From JAILLW01 sp045629045 (GTDB lineage: Bacteria > Bacillota > Clostridia > Lachnospirales > Lachnospiraceae): a stretch of 27,411 bases of DNA. The notes below the pieces were generated by a model, which was given only the letters and a program-made list of their open reading frames with translations, searched no databases and was not told the DNA's origin. The DNA is taken from NCBI GenBank assembly GCA_045629045.1, contig JAZQQM010000065.1:1-27411 (forward strand), read 5' to 3'. Positions 25,230 to 27,411 of this stretch are shown here, one piece after another; within the stretch, counting starts at the first letter, position 1; each line of letters begins with the position of its first letter. Position numbers and translations under genes: made by a program.

Positions 25230-25610
25230 TTATTCTTCAATAATCATTTTGATTTCTTCTACCGACATCTGAACATCCGAAAGAGTCTGCATTGACTCCG
25301 CTTCCGCATCTTCTCTGTCGATTGTTGCCATTTCCTGCGCCATCTGAAGGTCGCTAATCTGCTGCTGAATCTGAACGATTGCAGGAGACTCCGCCTGGAT
25401 CAGAAGCTTCTCATACTCTTCGAACTCTGCGTGAGTCATCTGAGCCTCTTCGTACTCCCACACTTCAACCTTCGTTCCGTCTTCCTCAATCCTCTCTTTT
25501 TTGACTATCTCCTTGCGAAGATATACTGTCGACGGACTTGATGTCCTGTCGAGCTCTGACGGGCGTTCCGCCTGTGTTCCTTCTCTGTGATGATAGAATG
25601 GAATTTTCAT
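25230..25610 (-). CDS. Phage hypothetical protein overlapping the RT gene (126 aa)
   Basis: No family is recognised. It is soluble and strongly acidic, with a helical C-terminal half (MTHAEFEEYEKLLIQAES, IQQQISDLQMAQEMATIDRE). GGAGG at the right distance supports the ATG at 25610, which lies 125 nt inside the 3' end of the reverse transcriptase gene in another frame. The position between tail protein and XkdX suggests a tail-assembly role. It is not a recognisable Avd. Confidence 0.65.
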   Translation of the reverse strand: MKIPFYHHREGTQAERPSELDRTSSPSTVYLRKEIVKKERIEEDGTKVEVWEYEEAQMTHAEFEEYEKLLIQAESPAIVQIQQQISDLQMAQEMATIDREDAEAESMQTLSDVQMSVEEIKMIIEE

Positions 25611-26877
25611 GTGCTGTCCTCCTTGTTTGTTTGCTAACTACCTTTTTAAGCTTCTTGACATTGGTAATCGGTTTGATTCTTGCCTCATACATCGCGTATG
25701 TATCTGTATGCTTCAGAACTCCCATCCTCGAAAGAAGTGCCATTGCATCCTTTGGGTTGATATGCTCCTGCTTTGATACCTGGCGAGCTTTCTTCGTCAA
25801 TCGGTACATTGTTGATTCTCGTATCAGGGTCCTATCGCGATGAAATTCAAATCCCATATAATCGAGAGGTCTTCCGTGTACCATCTTGACGACTTGCTCC
25901 TCTGCTTTATATTTGCTGACAAGCTTGTCAAACGATTCCTGTTTCTTCCCGATGGATGCTTCTTTTATGAATATCTTTCGCTTCCCTCGGTGCATCTTGA
26001 TTCTGTACCTAATTCTCAAAGAGTCGAGCTCGTTCTTGAACGCCTCAAGTTCCCTCAGATTCCTGCACATGATTGTGCGCTCCTCTGAAACGTATTCAAA
26101 CCTAAAGACTTGCCAATTCTTTTTTAAGTGTAGACGAAAGTTCTCCTCGAGGTACTTTGATATCTCTCTTCGTGCTTCATGGAGTTTCTTCTTGTTTCGA
26201 CCAAAGCATACGATGTCATCCATATATCTCGTCATATACTTCACATGCAGCTGTTCCTTGATGTAGTGGTCTAAAGGTTGCAGAAGAAAATTGGCAAACC
26301 ACTGGCTCGTGTAATATCCGAGCGGAAGTCCTTCCTTAATAGCATCGATTATCAGATACGCGAGCTCGATTGAATTACTGTCTCGGTACTTCTTCGCGAG
26401 CCACGCTTTCAATACATCATGGTCTACCGATTGGAAGAAGTGTCTGATATCCATTTTCAACACATACTTCGTGTTTGAAATATCTGTCCGTATCCAGTGC
26501 TCTATCTTCTTTGCGCCTCTGTGTGGTCCTCTTCCGGGAATGCTTCCGAGTACATACTCGTACATTCCCGTCTCAATTCCCGGCTTCAGGGCTTGGACTA
26601 CAATATGATGAACTACTTGCTCATATTTGTAGTTTGGCTTGATGATGGTTCTCTCTTTCTGATAATTTCTCTCATTGATTTTGACCGGAGTGTGATGCGC
26701 CGGTTGGTATTCTCCCCTCTCGAGGATCCCTCGCAGCTTCTCAATCTCCTGCTCTAAATTATCAAGCACGGACTTAACGTCCGGCCTGCTTCTCTTCCCC
26801 AGTGATGGCTTCAAGAATGCTTTTTCAATATTGTCGTGCGACAATACTTCTGCTTCGTTGATTCGAAAAGTCTTCAT
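25486..26877 (-). CDS. DGR reverse transcriptase
   Basis: The 463-aa protein has the RT palm: VLKMDIRHFFQSV with the first catalytic Asp143, GLPLGYYTSQWFAN (LGxxxSQ, residues 186-192, the DGR signature in place of QGxxxSP), and YMTRYMDDIVCFG with YMDD at 218-221. Motif LHLKKNWQVF follows. The next expected piece, LDYMGFEF, comes only about 80 residues later, so there is an insertion (about 262-336). The thumb-like end (GVLKHTDTYAMYEARIKP, then KKLKKVVSKQTRR) matches DGR RTs. It reads TR RNA into cDNA with adenine-specific errors. No maturase or endonuclease domain is present. The RBS is weak (AAGAAAGAGAAAA), and the C-terminal tail overlaps the next gene. Confidence 0.93.
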   Translation of the reverse strand: MKTFRINEAEVLSHDNIEKAFLKPSLGKRSRPDVKSVLDNLEQEIEKLRGILERGEYQPAHHTPVKINERNYQKERTIIKPNYKYEQVVHHIVVQALKPGIETGMYEYVLGSIPGRGPHRGAKKIEHWIRTDISNTKYVLKMDIRHFFQSVDHDVLKAWLAKKYRDSNSIELAYLIIDAIKEGLPLGYYTSQWFANFLLQPLDHYIKEQLHVKYMTRYMDDIVCFGRNKKKLHEARREISKYLEENFRLHLKKNWQVFRFEYVSEERTIMCRNLRELEAFKNELDSLRIRYRIKMHRGKRKIFIKEASIGKKQESFDKLVSKYKAEEQVVKMVHGRPLDYMGFEFHRDRTLIRESTMYRLTKKARQVSKQEHINPKDAMALLSRMGVLKHTDTYAMYEARIKPITNVKKLKKVVSKQTRRTAHENSILSSQRRNTGGTPVRARQDIKSVDSISSQGDSQKRED

Positions 26878-27026
26878 TTTTCTCTTTCTTATTGCCTCAT
26901 GGCTTCTTGATATCTCTACTGAGCCATGCCTTTCTCGGCTTTATTTTCACTTGAATAGATGTATCTCAACATCCTGCGGTGTAGGAATGCGGAGCCCTTG
27001 GTTAATCTTCCGACTAATAAGAATTA
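26878..27026 (-). ncRNA. TR-to-RT spacer, probable part of the template RNA
   Basis: This 149-bp stretch has no supported ORF. In known DGRs the sequence between TR and the RT gene is part of the RNA that the RT uses for priming and folding, so it is probably functional; that is inference from other systems. Confidence 0.45.
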
Positions 27027-27128
27027 GGCCGCCCCGATGTTCCAGTTGGAATTCGACACGAGATTGTTCAAATTCACGCAAAGCGCGCCGTCAAGAAAAC
27101 CATTGTTGGAGTTGCCACCGACAATCGC
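27027..27128 (-). repeat. DGR template repeat (TR)
   Basis: A 102-bp repeat, gap-free against the variable repeat. It holds 21 adenines on the minus strand, 15 of which differ in the variable copy. Read in the target frame, it encodes AIVGGNSNNGFLDG, VNLNNLVSNSNW and NIGAA, with nine Asn codons of the AAY type, the usual design that lets adenine changes give many residues but no stop. It ends with the G/C-only run GGGGCGGCC shared with the VR. Confidence 0.96.
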
Positions 27129-27199
27129 CAAGGCGCGGAACAAACACGGGCACTTGCGAACTCCGTATCCCCTCAAAACATTTTTTATATTAAAACTAA

Positions 27200-27218
27200 A
27201 GGGGAGCGATGCTCCCCT
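27200..27218 (-). terminator. Hairpin downstream of the variable repeat
   Basis: A perfect 8-bp stem (AGGGGAGC/GCTCCCCT) with a 3-nt loop lies 41 bp after the VR and 14 bp after the target stop. The minus-strand tail is TTTAGTTTT. It may be the terminator of the target gene, or the hairpin that in some DGRs lies just after the VR and helps mutagenic homing. Confidence 0.6.
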
Positions 27219-27232
27219 AACCCCTCAAGCGT

Positions 27233-27411
27233 CTACGACGCAGGCTGTTCACAAGAAAGGGCCGCCCCGACGTCCCAGTAGGAATACGACACGAGAACGG
27301 ACAAATACACGCAAAGCGCGCCGGCAAGAAAACCAAAGTAGGAGGCGCCACCGACAATCGCATAATCGACCTGGCTATTATTAAACCATAAGCCATCACA
27401 CACATACATTG
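27233..27411 (-). CDS. DGR target protein, C-terminal end (partial; probable phage receptor-binding protein)
   Basis: Only the last 58 codons are inside the window; the 5' part lies beyond 27411. The visible end reads MYVCDGLWFNNSQVDYAIVG, followed by variable residues, and closes WDVGAALSCEQPAS. A pattern of DGLWFNN, VGG, GAxCV and WxxGAALS is that of C-type-lectin-like DGR target domains. The Met at 27409 is internal, not a start. Template Asn residues have become Ala, Tyr, Phe, Tyr, Ser, Val, Tyr, Tyr and Asp here, plus Asp to Ala and Ile to Val. Tyr-rich variation suits a binding surface. In a prophage, beside tail and lysis genes, the likely role is host recognition. Confidence 0.88.
   Translation of the reverse strand, partial: MYVCDGLWFNNSQVDYAIVGGASYFGFLAGALCVYLSVLVSYSYWDVGAALSCEQPAS
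27260..27361 (-). repeat. DGR variable repeat (VR)
   Basis: A 102-bp repeat, exactly 34 codons of the target gene. It differs from the TR at 15 sites, all of them template adenines on the coding strand; all other positions are identical. The 3' end GGGGCGGCC is the probable initiation site of mutagenic homing. Eleven codons are changed and none is a stop. Confidence 0.96.

Larger units (their letters stand above)
22423..27411 (-). mobile_element. Prophage end: variable tail protein, DGR, lysis module
   Basis: All genes from here to the right edge are on the minus strand, closely packed with ATGA/TGATG overlaps and strong AGGAGG sites. The order is tail-type protein, DGR, small tail-end proteins including an XkdX-like one, small membrane proteins and endolysin, which is the late end of a tailed phage. 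Codon use is visibly richer in G and C than in the host genes. The left boundary lies between the glnS terminator and 22423. No att site was identified, and the rest of the phage is beyond the window. Confidence 0.85.
25486..27411 (-). mobile_element. Diversity-generating retroelement (DGR)
   Basis: In transcription order: target gene with variable repeat, hairpin, template repeat, reverse transcriptase. All parts are on the minus strand within 1.9 kb. The adenine-only difference between the repeats and the RT type together identify a DGR. The target gene continues past the right edge, and an avd gene is not in the visible part. Confidence 0.95.

Noticed and set aside
25486..26877. RT as a group II intron or retron enzyme
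   Set aside because: No maturase or HNH domain and no intron RNA ends are seen, and no msr-msd structure. The LGxxxSQ motif and the adjacent adenine-variable repeats fit a DGR.
27027..27361. Repeat pair as a simple tandem duplication or a phage att repeat
   Set aside because: The differences are confined to one base type of one copy, which neither explanation predicts.
27037..27384. Plus-strand ORF across both repeats
   Set aside because: It is antisense to the target gene and the TR, has no RBS, and exists only because the repeats have few stops.

Overview
The window looks like a low-GC Firmicute, most likely a Lachnospiraceae member such as the Butyrivibrio/Roseburia/Pseudobutyrivibrio group. 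The reasons are AT-rich intergenic DNA, strong GGAGG-type ribosome binding sites, a DUF5688-like fragment, FliB, a GSI glutamine synthetase, GlnRS, and a cytoplasmic esterase-GH43 hemicellulase. The taxonomic call is inference.

Layout. Positions 1-2700 hold minus-strand genes: a PAS protein, an unknown 148-aa protein, an HTH-AbrB fusion regulator, and a GT1 glycosyltransferase with a membrane tail. Positions 2770-3910 are a worn patch with tiny coupled ORFs, a small membrane protein, an orphan N-terminal ORF with a strong RBS, and the last codons of a lost second metA. Positions 3910-6100 carry a secreted InlB-repeat-like protein and a LuxR-type regulator. Positions 6330-7080 hold a decayed DUF5688 gene and several perfect inverted repeats. 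Positions 7096-17440 are a minus-strand housekeeping block: metA, a divergent NAD-dependent ligase, an RluF-type pseudouridine synthase, a membrane-anchored 5'-nucleotidase coupled to a methyltransferase, glnA, and a FliB-family protein. Positions 17562-22203 are two plus-strand genes, the esterase-GH43 fusion and glnS, closed by a strong terminator.

From about 22400 to the right edge is the end of a prophage, all on the minus strand. In transcription order it has a variable receptor-type protein (entering from beyond the right edge), a diversity-generating retroelement (DGR), small tail-end proteins (one XkdX-like), three or four small membrane proteins, and a CHAP/tail-lysozyme endolysin.

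The main discovery is the DGR. A 102-bp template repeat (27027-27128) and a 102-bp variable repeat (27260-27361) align without gaps. They differ at 15 positions, and every difference is an adenine in the template read on the coding (minus) strand; none of the 81 non-adenine positions differs. The variable repeat is exactly 34 in-frame codons near the C terminus of the phage protein, and all nine template Asn codons have been changed. The adjacent reverse transcriptase has the YMDD box and the LGxxxSQ motif typical of DGR enzymes. DGRs as a class are known. This copy stands out for an apparent insertion of about 75 residues in the RT, no visible avd gene, and a 125-nt overlap between the RT gene and the next phage gene.
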